This document shows, in pieces, positions 22,878 to 34,618 of a stretch of 60,000 nt of DNA. The stretch spans positions 14,825,001-14,885,000 of the forward strand of contig OU612067.1 of the NCBI GenBank assembly GCA_914767715.1, in the 5' to 3' direction. The notes beneath the pieces were generated by a model. That model saw only the letters and a list, made by a program, of their open reading frames with translations. It was not told the origin of the DNA and searched no databases. The number at the start of each line of letters is the position of its first letter. The stretch's first letter is position 1. Source of the stretch: Membranipora membranacea (taxonomy: Eukaryota; Bryozoa; Gymnolaemata; Cheilostomatida; Membraniporidae). The translations under genes and the position numbers were made by a program.

Positions 22878-23773
22878 CATTGAACATTTGTTTCCTTCAT
22901 ATGATGGCTATACTGATCTCGATGATACCAGAACAGTTGAGCGCCAGCGCATTTTCCACTTATTTTCAATAGCAAAACCCAAACTTTGATCGCTACCAGA
23001 CCCATCTGCTATCCTAGTAAAAATTGCTAGCTAGAGTTAAGTATATCTAGTTTGGAGAAATTTTACATAAGATAGCACAAATTTCCACAAGCTATCTAAG
23101 GTGGGAGTATATAAAATAATAGACTACCATACAAACATCATTCTTCTTTGGCCAGCGAAATACAACCACTCTCATGTTGATAATATCAAACTGAACCAGC
23201 TGTTCATGCCATAGTTATATTTGAAAAGGCAGGTGTCAACCCTTATTCTCTGTCTTCATTATGCAAGGCAAGAATTTTGTCCATCTTTTCTTATGCTGCC
23301 CCATATTATTTCCTCTTGTAACACTGGACAAGGAGTTAAAGTCTTTAACTCCTTGCACAGGATGACAAGGAAAAGCTGGAAAAAATATCAGTAATTATTA
23401 GTGACGGCAAATTGTCAGATTTTGGTGAGATGGGACGAGACCGAGACAGCAAGAAAACTCGGGACGAGACCGAGACATATATCGATGCCGATAAAACATT
23501 CTTCAGATATCACAATTTTAAAGAATGGTGGATATTCATTCACTATCACTAGTGCAATCAGCTTATAGTACATTTGATTAAATTTGTAACTTGTCATCTT
23601 GCAATAAGGAACTATGTTGAGACCAAGTTTCATCAAATTCTGTCAAGTATTTATTGGATTATAGATGTCTAAAGAAAGCTTCATGTAGTGTTGTAAGCCG
23701 TTTAATAATCGCAACAAAAGCATGACTAATAACTGTCTTTCAATCATATGATAAACTAAATTTCTGAAAAAAT
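22878..23773. other. Intergenic, no gene seen, copy 1 (copy 2 at 58552-59447)
   Basis: AT-rich sequence. The only structure noted is a 27-bp near-perfect palindrome at 23329-23355 (caaggagttaaag, T, ctttaactccttg) and two gacgagaccgagac repeats at about 23432 and 23463. Confidence 0.5.
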
Positions 23774-23986
23774 ACGTGGCGTAGTGGTAGTGGGTAAGAG
23801 CGCGGACTTCTGATCACTAGGTCACTGGTTCGAGTCTGGGTGAAGGCAATATTATGACCAGCTACTCGCATATACAATGCTAGTATTCCCGACCTGTGTT
23901 AAGAGTTGTCTGTCTCGACTGGACGAGTTACTGACCCGAGGAGACAAGTCCCGCCGGGGAATTGTCCTGTCTCGTTGCCATCACTA
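23774..23986 (+). mobile_element. Third tRNA-derived SINE, copy 1
   Basis: The tRNA-like head at about 23774-23849 has A box gtggcgtagtgg and B box tggttcgagtctg. A body of about 130 bp follows, containing ccgacctgtgttaagag and gaggagacaagtcccgccgg. The arms are too irregular for a functional tRNA. Confidence 0.65.
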
Positions 23987-26100
23987 GTAACTATGTACAT
24001 GAATCATAGTTCCTTTTATATGAAATGTACAAATTCCTGATAGCCCTACTGAATATCGGTGAACTAACTATCCATTTAGATCTTGTCTGCATTTGGTTCA
24101 AATGAAAGGCCAGAACCAGCGTTGAGGATCAATTTCACCATTGGTTTTGCAAAAAGTCACTAATTTTCCAACGGACCACCTTATTAGTCAATAATATCTC
24201 CAACCATCCCGCCTCGTTTGTTGTCATTCTTTAAAGGGCAACCAGGGTTTCGCAGCAATGCATTAATGGGTAGTAAAAAATATGCTATGCCGCACCAGCT
24301 TTGTGCTGACTCTTAGCTGAGTTACACTTCAGTTTAGGTGAGGTAAAAAACGAATAGCTGTAATAATAATAGAGCACAGGCTAAATTTGGTTCCATATTA
24401 GTTGAATTTGAGCATCATTCTAGCACCTGATGGATGAGATGTTTAAAAAGAATTCTCACTGAATAACCATCTGACTTAGATTAGGTCTTTATCCATATGC
24501 ATAAGGTGCAATCTGCTATCAATCGATGAGAACTTGTTTGAAACCCATGGTTGCCCTGTAAATAACAGTGTAGGCTATTGTCTTGCAGACCTTTTGGGCC
24601 ACACATAAATTGATCGGCAAAATAAAATTCAATATATATACTGAAAAGTATCAAGTTATGAGCTTAAGTTAATGTTGGTTCACTATAAAAATCAATATAC
24701 TTCAAGTCTGAGCGAAATGGAAGAAATTTCTGTCTGCATTACTTAGCATCTTTGGGGTATATTAATTAATGCGGAGCAAGTAGGTCTCTAAAGGCATTTG
24801 GCTCGGTGCCTAAACTGCAGTGATTGAATTTCAAGTTAGTGTATTTTTTTTCAAGTTATCCAATCATCTGAAACAGATTTAGAAAATTTAGTTCTTTTAG
24901 TACCCAATATATATTTTTGAAAAGTCGGCCGATGTTGATAATGTTCTAAAGTAGCCATGGGTGCCTCTTTTACATACATTATGTATATTAAAAAATATAT
25001 TAAAGTTGTTTTCCACTTATAAAGGTTTTGTGTCTTGAACTTTGTAGCAACAGAGTTCTGTTATACATTAATCCCGGAGGGCCGTCGGACAGGGGGCAAG
25101 AGTCGGGAGGCAAATAGACCTCCTTTGAAGAATTGAAGACTTATGCAGTAAAATCGTTTGACCAGATATAGAGAGTTATACTGAACGATTGCAAGTTTTA
25201 GCTATTCTCAAGCTTATTGTTTTTGCTCTTTAACAATATTGTTGCCACTTCTTGAAGATTTTTAGTAACCCTAAACACTTTTTTACACTCTTTTTTTATA
25301 CCTGAGAGGCAGTCTTTGAATCGCAGACATTCCGCTTGCTGCAAGGATTATTTCATTGCCAGAGCCAGGACCAGCAAGTGCTTTAATACATTTTTGAATT
25401 TTGCAGTTCATAGTTTTATCTGAGACCATTTTTTAAACCAATCGTTTTATATCAATTTTTTTTGACATTTCTTACGGTGGAAAAATAAACTCATTATCTC
25501 TATCTCTCACAATATTCTGAATCCGCAAATCCCTTAGACCACCTCTTATTCTTACTATCACCTCTCTTGGACATAGGTCAGGTTAATCAGTGAAGAGCCA
25601 GTAACCAGACAATCAATGCTACAGCAGCTCACAGCACAGGAGTAGACTCACCATGACATTCACTATGATGTTTTCTATAGACGGATGGTTTGTAAATTTA
25701 AGGAAATAATGCATCCTTTTTTGTACTGACCTGATCTTTAAACTACTGCCCAGGCTAGGCTGTTGGGGACGGGTGGGTGACTGCCACCACTGAGGGAAAT
25801 GTGTCCTCATCAAACTTGGTATAGCTCAGAGATAAATAATAGGGGCTTTCAAATTATGAGCAAAAAATTTGATCAAACTCAAAAATCAGGCAATGAACTA
25901 GTTGCCGTGATGACGTATACGCATACAACGTGTACGCGTTACTAGCTAAAAATAATGAGGTCATCACTATCACTATGATCCATGTGTCGATTTTGTAAGG
26001 ATTTCGGGAGTAATCGCCCCATGGAAATGGCATTAAAGTCAAATTTCGATTGTGACGAATGACTTTTTGGACGCCAATACACATACTGTGTAGACTCAGC
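23987..26100. other. Intergenic, no gene seen
   Basis: AT-rich, with short frames only. None shows a domain or a consistent exon structure. The duplicated part ends, as far as this window shows, at 24326. Confidence 0.5.
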
Positions 26101-26120
26101 GGCGAGGCTGAATGGGTGGC

Positions 26121-26203
26121 TGAATGGTTAGCGCGCTTGCACACAATGACTTCAAAGGGCATTGCCGCGGGAGGCCGGGGTTCAAGTCCCTGCCACGGCA
26201 GAT
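26121..26203 (+). mobile_element. tRNA-like sequence, probably a SINE head or tRNA pseudogene
   Basis: A box tggctgaatggttagcg and B box ggttcaagtcc are good. Spacing and the long region between them suggest a class II (Leu/Ser-like) tRNA ancestor. The 5' end does not pair well with the 3' ccacggc, so a functional tRNA is unlikely. Confidence 0.5.
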
Positions 26204-26484
26204 TCTTTTCATGTTTTTTCCATCATGGGAATGGTTAGGATTCAAAATTCGGAATTGGAGTGAACCACAAATTAGATTCATGGAATCATAGTGTTCATCA
26301 AGTTTTTCAATCCTTAATGTTGACGATCAATTTCTGTATGATAATAGTAATGATAAGTGACAATGCTGAGATTTAACCCTCATTATGTTATCTTTGAACC
26401 ATACACATTTCACTGAGCGGCAGCAGAGAAAAACATACATTGTACTGTATAATAATAACTATCATCTTCGCTTATATCTTTTTC

Positions 26485-26872
26485 AGGTAGCAGCGTAGGA
26501 TAAAACTGATAAAATCCTTGCTTTGTAAAATAGTGCTAAGCTGAGACAAGGCTATTGGCAAAATCCTGACGGATATTATGAGGAAAATCACAGCTCTTGT
26601 TTCGGCACAACACTCTTATTGCAAAGGAACATCATTGATAGATCACTAAATCACTTTATGTGATTAGGCATCGTCTTACATTGAGGTTTTCCTTCTTGTT
26701 CAAGTTTCACACGACCACGATGACAATGTTTTAAGGAAATCAGAAAGCTTTTTTTAGGATTCAATAAAAACTCTCTTATTGATAATTGATTGATGCCTCT
26801 CATCTTTACTCACAGAAGGTTAAGACATGAACATTTGTTTCCTTCATATGATGGCTATACTGATCCAAACAA
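26485..26872. repeat. Repeat block with empty site for the 2.5-kb element
   Basis: Single-copy relative of 19985-20336 plus 22872-22916. It runs uninterrupted through TTAAGA at 26820-26825, showing the target before insertion. It ends just upstream of the VMO1 promoter. Confidence 0.8.
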
Positions 26873-26905
26873 CGCATATCACGGTTGACTTGGGTTCATT
26901 TGTCA

Positions 26906-26965
26906 TATAAAAGAAGATCAGTTACTGATCTTGCTGCATTGCTCTGTGGTGAACTTGACATTCAG
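26906..26965 (+). promoter_or_regulatory. TATA box and non-coding first exon of the VMO1 gene
   Basis: TATAAAAG at 26906-26913. A start about 25-30 bp downstream would give a short leader exon ending at gacattcag|gtgag (26965). Its intron would end at tttttccag (27372), nine bases before the ATG at 27382. The fit of TATA, donor and acceptor supports this, but it has not been tested. Confidence 0.6.
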
Positions 26966-27381
26966 GTGAGATAATTTGTAGCAGAAACTTTGCTTATGCT
27001 TGAGAAGGGAGTCAGCTCTGTTTTAAAATTAAATTAAATTATATTATCAACATCATGTTGCTATGTTTAAATGTTGGTTCTTATTCAAGGCTAAAGCATT
27101 TCACTGTGCTGCATTTCAGTTCATTTCAAAATTGCATTTCTTGTCTATACAACTTGATTCTGTTATGAACACACATGGTAATCAGGGGTTGGGCTCAACT
27201 TTAGGGGAGCAAGCGTGACCATTTTATAATTGGTTTGTTTCAAACTCAGGAGGCTAATACTCATTTAGTCCCAAACGAATATGTTCTACTTGTTATAATT
27301 TTACCAGTATTTGCCTACATTTGATATTGACAATGCGTTTTGTTATACAAATGCAAATTGTTGTTTTTCCAGACAGATCTG

Positions 27382-29279
27382 ATGATGTGTTTTCAAGTAG
27401 TAGTAATTACATCTCTACTTGTAAGTTGTCTTGCCTCTTCTTCACGACATGACTTCAGTGGCCATACTTTCAGTCCACATGTCAACACAGGATGGGGATC
27501 CTGGGGGGTCACTGAGTGGTGCCCTCGTGGAACCTTTGCTCAGAAGTTCAACCTAAAAGTTGAGGGGAGACAAGGAGATGGTGATGATACAGCTTTGAAT
27601 ACGATTGCACTACTTTGCAGGTGAGTTATTGATGAATATTTTTAATGATGTTATCTGATGCTGATTACCTATAATATACCGTAATTCCTCACCTATAAGT
27701 CACAGGACTTATAAGTGAATCACCCCCCTCAGAAAAAATTAAAATGCTCCAGTTATAAGACACCCCACAGCTATAAGACACCCCACAGCTATAAGACGCC
27801 GTGTCTTATAAGTGAATCATATTCGCTGAGTAGTTGATGTTTGGAAGCTCTCCATCTTTGAATCAAGCGTCTATTAATGTTCAATTCCCTTGCAGTCTTG
27901 TCAAGGTTGTTATTCTTTTCAACTGTTCTCAATACTTCCAGTTTCTGCTGAATGGTGTATGAGGTTTTTGGCATGTTTTATTTATTTTGAAAGACTGTGA
28001 GAGAGATATGATATGCTGATTGTTGAAAAATTTGAATTTTGTGGCACACATTCACATGACAAATGTTATAGTGGACTCACTACAAATGAACTAAGTAGTT
28101 TTGGGAAAAAAACTGCCCCCAGCAGGTTTTCGAACTCGCAACTTCATGCTTTCAAGTCACACACTTTACCACTGGGCTATTCAGCTCCAGTGATATCAAG
28201 AGGATTTAGTAGTCCAATGTAAATATAAAAAAATGCTTCAAATGATAGTCGCGCCTATATGTTACTCTCTTACAGCCGCCTTCACTTATAAGTCGCTCGA
28301 TCTATAGGTGAGGAATTACGGTAGAGAGATTTTTATATCTAGTATTTGTGTGAATGGTATAAAGTTATGTTTGTCAAGCGGCTACTTTTTGTGGTTTTTG
28401 GGGTATAAGGAAAAAATCCCCGTGAAAAGGCTAATACAAAATAATGTAAAAGTTGACGAACAAATTTGTAAAAAAATAATTTATTACTCACTTTAGATCA
28501 TTGCCCTGTGATGAGTCAACTGCTGCTGATTGTTGGATCCGGTCCACACAAGGACCCTGGGGAGGCTACACAGGTGAACAACATTGCCCGACAGGTTATG
28601 TGATAGTCGGTGCTCAAGCCAAATCTGAGCCTCCTATTAACGGCGATAATTCAGCCGGTAAGTAGTCACTACGGCCTAAACCAGAACTAAGTTCTGAATA
28701 TCGAAGTACTAAAATTTGGTGCAGGAGGTGGACAAGTTGAAAAGCATCAAGTTTTGAAGTCACTGGCTAACAAGCTTTGTTAGGTCTTTTAGTTAGCTAA
28801 GCTCTCAGGTGTGCTATGACCTGCCTGCAAACTGTATAAAGATCGTCCCAGATTTTGCAGCGATTACTCCTCCGCCCCTTTTTGGAATGTGATGAGTGAT
28901 TTATTATAACAACTTGATTTTAACCAATATAACAGAATCATACAGAAAATGAAACTGGTAGTACATATTATTCACATTGTCAGCGAAATCGTTCATCATT
29001 CTATAGTATCATAACTACATCTTCTCTTATATCTTTTCTGCAGCTAACGGTTACAACTTCAGGTGTCGTTTCATAACCAATTCATGGTTGACATGCCCTT
29101 TGTATGGTGTCAGCGGACCCTGGGGAACCTGGGCTGCATGGAGAGAGTGCCCTAAGGGTACAGCTGTTTGTGGATTAAAGACAAAAGTAGAGAGAGACCA
29201 AGGAGGCAATGGAGATGACACTGCGTTAAATGATGCAATTTTTTATTGCTGCAATCTACCAACTAAGTGTACTCTTTGA
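27382..29279 (+). CDS. VMO1-like secreted protein, complete, 211 aa
   Basis: Coding exons 27382-27620, 28497-28657 and 29044-29279 join in phase to 636 bp. Residues 1-18 are a signal peptide (MMCFQVVVITSLLVSCLA). The mature part has the three related repeats of vitelline membrane outer layer protein 1: WGSWGVTEWCPRGTFAQKF...GDGDDTALNTIALLC, then GPWGGYTGEQHCPTGYVIVGAQAKSE, then GPWGTWAAWRECPKGTAVCGLKTKVE...GDDTALNDAIFYCC. VMO1 proteins form a beta-prism fold and are secreted, as in the egg vitelline layer of birds. The role in invertebrates is not known. The length is close to the family norm. Intron 1 carries a pogo-like MITE at 27679-28321. The fragments at 16851 and 52988 are paralogues of exons 2-3. 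The ATG pair at 27382/27385 leaves the start one codon uncertain. Confidence 0.9.
27789..27974 (-). pseudogene. Truncated pogo/Tigger-type HTH (psq/CENP-B N-terminal) ORF
   Basis: Sixty codons from ATG at 27974 to a stop. YTIQQKLEVLRTVEKN, then LDKTARELNINRRLIQRW matches the first DNA-binding helix-turn-helix of jerky/Tigger/CENP-B type transposases (KLEVL...A.ELNI...I.RW). The catalytic domain is absent, so it cannot move the element by itself. Confidence 0.75.
28118..28192 (-). mobile_element. tRNA-like sequence nested in the MITE
   Basis: On the minus strand: A box tagcccagtggtaaagtg and B box gagttcgaaaacc, the layout of a tRNA-derived SINE head inside the pogo-like element. There is no clear tail or target duplication. 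Confidence 0.5.
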
Positions 29280-30420
29280 ATCATTAATACTTCGAGACAA
29301 AGTTGAGTGAATGTTACAAGAAATCTATGAAAAAAAATATCTTCTTTTCTGAGTTGAAAGAAATCAAATTGTTTTTTTCATGCTTTAAAGTGCCAGGTAA
29401 AAAGGCAGCCAAGTTTGAAAAATAATTTTGAAGTAAATGGAGTTGAGGCATTTTTTTTTAATATATGGTTCTACCTTTATTATGGAGTAAATCTGTGGTC
29501 AGCTATTGTGAATCGAAAACTGATTTTTTGCTATTTTAATCAAAATATAATTATTGCAATGATCAAAATGTTCAGTTTGTTCGACCTTTTAGCATCGTAT
29601 GCCGATAGCAAGTCCGAAAATAGTAAAGTTGGGTCTTGAGAAATTGATACAATTGAACTTCCCTTTATCCTATATTCAGATTTTCCCCGTTTTTATGTAT
29701 ACTAAAAGTTAAAAACAAACATTGGTAGCTGTGCTTAGGCTATCCTCATCCATCTGACAATTATTAGCAAGTAGTTACATAAAAGTCTTTGATTGTGGTC
29801 CTCATTCTATCAGTAACTCAGGATTGGCTTGTTTGTTTGAATTAATAATCTTTCTCTTGAGATGTTTACAAATAAAAGGGGATTAGGGTTTGAAAATAAT
29901 TATATTTCTTCTTGGATGATGCAAACAATAATGAAAAACCCTCAAGAGGCAGCTTGCCCTCGCTAACAATGTAAGTTTTGTTTTAAATATTATCAGGGCA
30001 TCTGATTGTTGCAAATTTGAATTATTAATCTGATGCCTGATTGTTTCTACCCACATGCCATTACCGAAATGATTCTCTAAAAGAAACACCTAGCAGTATT
30101 CCAGCTTGAAAAACTAACATACTTGAATAACATAAAAATACTTTTTATGTGTATAATTTCCTGCATATAGTCAATATTTTCTACCTGTTGGTGTGGTTGT
30201 CTTCTCTTTTGTTGTGAGGGCATAACTTACCATGCAATCGCGAGACCGTCAGTCAAACCAGGGAGTTTGGGACTCCCTGGTCAAACAGGTTTTCCAGTTG
30301 CAAAGTATGCCTGACAAGGTAATATAGTATTCAATGATTTTTTTTTTTCATAAATGGCCTCTGAATTCTTTCTGTAAAAAAAATTTGAAAATTAGTCTGG
30401 CCGGCTTAAGGTTGTTGCAA
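29280..30420. other. Intergenic, no gene seen
   Basis: AT-rich sequence downstream of VMO1. An inverted repeat with 10-bp arms (ACCAGGGAGT, 30257-30266, and its complement 30272-30281) is the only structure noted. Confidence 0.5.
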
Positions 30421-30672
30421 AGTCAGTCACTTCGGATTTGGTACTGGTGCGCCATTCATCCTAGCCCGGTCCTTGTGGAACAGGGCTAAAACTACCGGAG
30501 GTCCACTGTGTGTTTGAACATCCCACATGCAGTAAAAAGATCACCTCTGCCTTTGATAAAAGAATAGCCGGAATTCTGGTGGGGAAGGGTATAGGGTGCG
30601 GCTTGAGTACTGTGGGTCCCAGTACCTGTACTCTAGATGGGTAACCTTCTCCTCAATGAAGACTTAGACTTA
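30421..30672 (+). mobile_element. 5'-truncated SINE related to 972-1301
   Basis: Matches the body and tail of the SINE at 972-1301 (cgccattcatcctagcc, accggaggtccact, cacatgcagtaaaaagatc, gacttagacttag) with scattered differences. The tRNA-like head is missing. Confidence 0.8.
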
Positions 30673-31374
30673 GTGCATCCTTGGAGTGGCTGAACAAGTT
30701 CTCAATAGCCACAGTGTTGAAAGTTGTAACTGAATGAATCTTCAATAGTCGATTGCCGATGATCTCAGGCCTGTCTTCACATATTTCACATGATAGTTTT
30801 GTTTACTTATTTCTCTTGCCTGAAGGTACTCCTAACCACTCCTTTTTTTCAATGTGATCCATTGCTAGACAAACTATCAAACTTCCAACTTAATACTATT
30901 ATATTGTTGCAACAGCCAGTTCAAGTTCTCTTCCTGAAATAACAGCCTACTCATGGCGACATAAATAATCCCAACCGATCAATTAACCTGTTATCTCCTG
31001 CTTCTATATTCGTTACACGGAGTGTGTTGAAATTAGCAGCTATCTCTCCATGAGCATCGAGAAGACAATCCTATGAAATTATAATATCCGAGGCACTGTT
31101 ATCAGGGAGTTTGGGAGTTATATCCCAAACTTCCTACTGTCATCAGGGAGTTTTTCCTAAACTGCTTGCTGATATGAATTCATGGTTATATACCAATGAT
31201 AAAGATATCTAGAAACCAAAAATGCTCATGGGAGTCGATTGAATTCACACCAATAGCTTGTATATGAGAAACCAGTAACTGTAACAACACATAAAATAAT
31301 ACCATGAGCTTGTGGAGGGTCTGATATGTTTCCCTAATTCATGAATATATCAATGATCCCATGGTAGGTTCTCA

Positions 31375-31375
31375 T

Positions 31376-31460
<85 letters not shown>

Positions 31461-31468
31461 ACATATAT
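31375..31468 (+). repeat. GTATAT microsatellite
   Basis: About 94 bp of GTATAT hexamers with one shortened unit near 31406. It is open in frames on both strands (YMYM and HIHI/YIYI repeats), which has no coding meaning. Confidence 0.95.
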
Positions 31469-31474
31469 CTGCAT

Positions 31475-32730
31475 TCACAATCATCCAGAGATGTTCTCCT
31501 TCGTGTGCAACAAAGAATATCACAACATTGATATATGTTTATTTTATAGTTTACTGTATTGTGCACCATATCTTTTGGGAAGAATATGGTTACAAGTGTG
31601 GAATTCATGAAACTCTGAACAACTAAAAGGCCCCTCCAACAACACAGCACTTATTAAGATAAGTCTATGGTTAGGTGAAGCTTAGATCACTTCAACTTCA
31701 ATGTTCAAGGTCAAACAATCAAGATGCTCCCTGCAGAATTTATTTGTATAATAAATGTTTGCTTGGTGTTTTATTTATGATAATATATTAGTGGTATATA
31801 GTGAGTTAGCACCGTTATTAAAAACTTATGAAAACACTTGAATCCAAAGCTCCCAACTATGATCTATATAGAACGCACTTAACAGACTTACCGTTGCATA
31901 ATGGTGAGAGAATAACTTTTTTATGTAATTTTTTGAGGTTACAGCTCTAAGCCAACAAACGGAAATGATGAGTATTCCCGAACACATAGTATGGGAAATA
32001 AATAAAGTATGATATATTACATCATGGAATATGTTATAATGCTTGTTTGTAACTGTATGAGTTGTGTACAAAACACAGTCGAAGTCAGTTTTGTAGAGTT
32101 AGTTCAAACAACGTTGCGCCAGGTGGCTAGGCAGTTCTGGGTGCATATTTCTGCCTCTAACCTTTGCGCTGTCAAAGTACAGCTGTCCGCTCTTTGATCT
32201 CCTGTCCATCCCTGCCAGTCCTCAAGTCATTAGCTGATTGATAAAAAGACTGAGAGTCACAGTGAGTATTGACACTGCTGGTAGGGAGGCTGCTGAGTTC
32301 AACACAACTTCTGCATTAATTATAGCCTGTGGATAAGGCTGGCGTTTTAGCTCGGTAGTTTTCTCAAATATGGAATCTAAAAAACGAGAAAGTACAGAAT
32401 GATACCTACAGTCTTTAAACGACCCTGTGGAAACTCGACATGATTCACATATACCGCTTAATCCTATTTTGTGATATGTAGCCAAATTTTAGTGCTCATC
32501 CCCTAGCAAGCGGTCATGAGAAATTAAGATAAATGCCAGAAAAATAATACTGTGGTGGTTAATCCGACAGTCCTAGGTGTAAGAGTACAGTTGCTCAACA
32601 CTTGTTTGTCTCACAGTATGACAAGGCAAGACAGGTGTGTGTTTTGTGGATACGGACATCGGCAGGTTGCCATAAAGATGGATAACATCTCAGGACTGTA
32701 GTTTAGAAAATATGGCAGGGGAGACAAAAA
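31475..32730. other. Intergenic, no supported gene
   Basis: Several short frames occur on both strands. The longest (32222-32485, minus) has an acceptor-like tttttag inside it but no recognisable domain. Nothing further is supported. Confidence 0.45.
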
Positions 32731-32734
32731 TCTA

Positions 32735-32927
32735 AGACAGGTCCAAAACAAAACTAGGAGGGGTGCTGCAACCTCCCCAAAGCACATGAGGTTATATAAA
32801 TAGCAAACGGAAATCTCAAAGGAGCTGTTTACGACATGGATTTTTCAATTAATTGGTTTTGGGCCTCCTTATTTAGCTTTTATAGGGGAGAAGTGCCTCC
32901 CTGCCTCCCCTAAAACTACGGGCCTGC
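32735..32927 (-). mobile_element. GGGGAGGCAGGG-family element, minus orientation
   Basis: Ends in gcctccctgcctcccctaaa then actacgggcc, the reverse complement of the start of the element at 33677. The left end (ggtccaaaacaaaactagga) is diverged. The ends are approximate. Confidence 0.6.
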
Positions 32928-33276
32928 ATCTTGACTCATACTTTTGGAAAGTATGGTGCAACTTATAGGAAGTTAAATTGCCAATACACCAGGATCTTCT
33001 GATAATAATTGCTACCGGTTACCGATAATGATATTCAAGTTTTATTGCTGGTTTTAATTCTGACAGTTTGGGGAAAGGTTTCGATATTGGTGGTATTTGC
33101 AATGAATACCCCATTGATGGTTAACCATTGCCTATTATTATGTCTCTAATAAGGTGCTGGTTTAGTCAATCTGCCACTAACTATTTCAAAATCTCAATTC
33201 TGTGGTGGTGGCACAGGTTGGGGCCTGAATATAAATGGTGATGTTTAGGGGCCCTGGTATTTTCTAACGTGGGAAA

Positions 33277-33516
33277 TATTTGCGGGTCATTGAATATAAC
33301 TCAAATGCTATAACTCTGGGGGTGGTGGTTATTGATAACTGCGCCACAGAGGAGAATTTATATATTCGGGAAAATGATCCATTAAGTTTTGTCCTGGTTT
33401 TCATAGCGAACGGACCGGCAATAAATGGAGCCCCACAAGCCAACTCAACTAGTTCAGCACTCAGTCAGGGATTTATCACGTTAATTATGCACACATGCTC
33501 TATCTACTTAATCTAA
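33277..33516 (+). pseudogene. Possible coding fragment, not recognised with confidence
   Basis: An open stretch reads SNAITLGVVVIDNC and DPLSFVLVFIANGPAINGAP. ITLGxxxIDxC resembles the start of class C receptor or periplasmic-type ligand-binding domains. No flanking exons were found, so this could be chance or a relic. Confidence 0.22.
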
Positions 33517-33676
33517 ATTCTTCCGTGCATTTATAAAAATTAATTTCAATTATTAACCTTCCCAAAGGAAATAAAAATTAGTGGGCATGGCAGCAGTCCT
33601 CACGGCATCATCAAAATACTTAGAAGCTGAATCAGCCCAATTTACTCATCATATTTTTGTTGATGGTTCTTTGTAA

Positions 33677-33914
33677 GGCCCGTAGTTTAAGGGGAGGCAG
33701 GGAGGTACTGCCTCCTCTAGAAAGCTTACTACAGTGGCCTAAAACACTATAATTGAACAATCCAAGTTAGATTAAGCTTCTCTGGGATTTAATTTGCTCA
33801 TTATTTACCTTAAATTGCTTGGGGAGGAGCTTACAGCACCCCTCCTGGTGATGCTTCAGATTAGCCCCTGACTTTTGCCTCCCCTACCATTTTTTCTTAA
33901 CTACGGCCCTGTTC
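33677..33914 (+). mobile_element. 238-bp inverted-repeat element with 20-bp target duplication
   Basis: Starts GGCCCGTAGTT (33677-33687); AACTACGGCCC (33899-33909) lies near its right end, an 11-bp inverted repeat with one mismatch. Exact 20-bp direct repeats TTGTTGATGGTTCTTTGTAA flank it at 33657-33676 and 33915-33934. The interior has ggggaggcagggaggtactg and its partial complement. Relatives lie at 3738, 32735 and 34962. Confidence 0.75.
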
Positions 33915-34456
33915 TTGTTGATGGTTCTTTGTAACATGAGACGATACTCAGGCCCCTTGTCTCTGCTGAGTGGACATACGCCTTTATTAACTGCTGTCTT
34001 CTCCTAATTAGCACTAATGGTGTGATATTTTTTACACATTAAACCAATTATCTCACAACTGTTCACAAGATTGTGTGACCTGATAAGGTCTATTCAGAGA
34101 ACTGGAGTATGAGCTAATATTGGCATCAAGAGGCTTGCATATTTAGGGAGTATAAATAGTTCAAATCTTGTTTAATGCCAGCTCCTTATGCCAATGCTGA
34201 CACAAAGCTGAAAACCGACCGGAAAACCAGGCCTTTGAGCTACACATCGCGCTATTTCATCCCTTGCCTATCAGTTTGGTACAACTCTGGACAAATCATT
34301 CTTCATAATAGTTTCATTGCTTGCACAATTTTCACTGTACTGCTCTGGGTGAAGTAAGGGTCGAATGTTGGAAAGGGGAGAGTATGGAATATCTCTGATT
34401 GCAATCTACGCCACCCATATGGAGTTAGTGCTAATACAGCAGAAATATGTTTTTAC

Positions 34457-34618
34457 CTGTAGTAAGTTGTTCTACATCAGGCTGTCTAGGTAGGTTATTG
34501 TTGTTGTGGCGTCTCACATGTGACGACGCATGTGTTGATGTCAATCGCATGTCAGCATCATTAGACGTACTGTTATGTGAACCTGAGGTCGGATAACTCC
34601 GTGCCTTTGGACCCTTGC
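34457..34618 (-). CDS. Possible single exon, function unknown
   Basis: A 162-bp open stretch between tttattag and gtaaaa on the minus strand, rich in Ser, Thr, Asn and His. It lies 0.7 kb past the stop of the zinc-finger transposase-like gene on the same strand. It could be an exon of another gene or an alternative end. No partner exon was identified. Confidence 0.28.

Larger units (their letters stand above)
1..24326. repeat. Copy 1 of ~36.1-kb direct repeat
   Basis: This segment recurs in the same orientation at 36139-60000. The offset is 36138 up to about 5.93 kb, 36137 to about 18.6 kb, 36133 then 36130 to about 19.16 kb, 36136 to 19.25 kb, and 35674 from 19.71 kb to the end. Differences seen by eye in the first 18.6 kb are few: 1096 C/G, 2524 G/C, 2729 T/C, one T lost near 5934, and 7538 T/C. 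Differences cluster at about 18.6-20.0 kb. The left end of the repeat lies outside the window. Confidence 0.97.
27679..28321. mobile_element. Pogo/Tigger-like MITE in VMO1 intron 1
   Basis: About 643 bp, flanked by TA. The terminal inverted repeat CCGTAATTCCTCACCTATA is perfect over 19 bp at both ends. A second shared block ACTTATAAGTGAA follows a few bases further in. Internal copies of cttataagtgaatca and a tandem cacccacagctataagac-type repeat are present. A minus-strand frame inside keeps a helix-turn-helix. TA targets and this domain fit the pogo branch of Tc1/mariner. Confidence 0.85.

Noticed and set aside
26121-26203. Functional class II tRNA
   Set aside because: The acceptor arm does not pair and the middle region is irregular.
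31375-31650. Open frames on both strands over the GTATAT repeat
   Set aside because: A hexamer repeat without stop codons is open by composition; there is no gene evidence.
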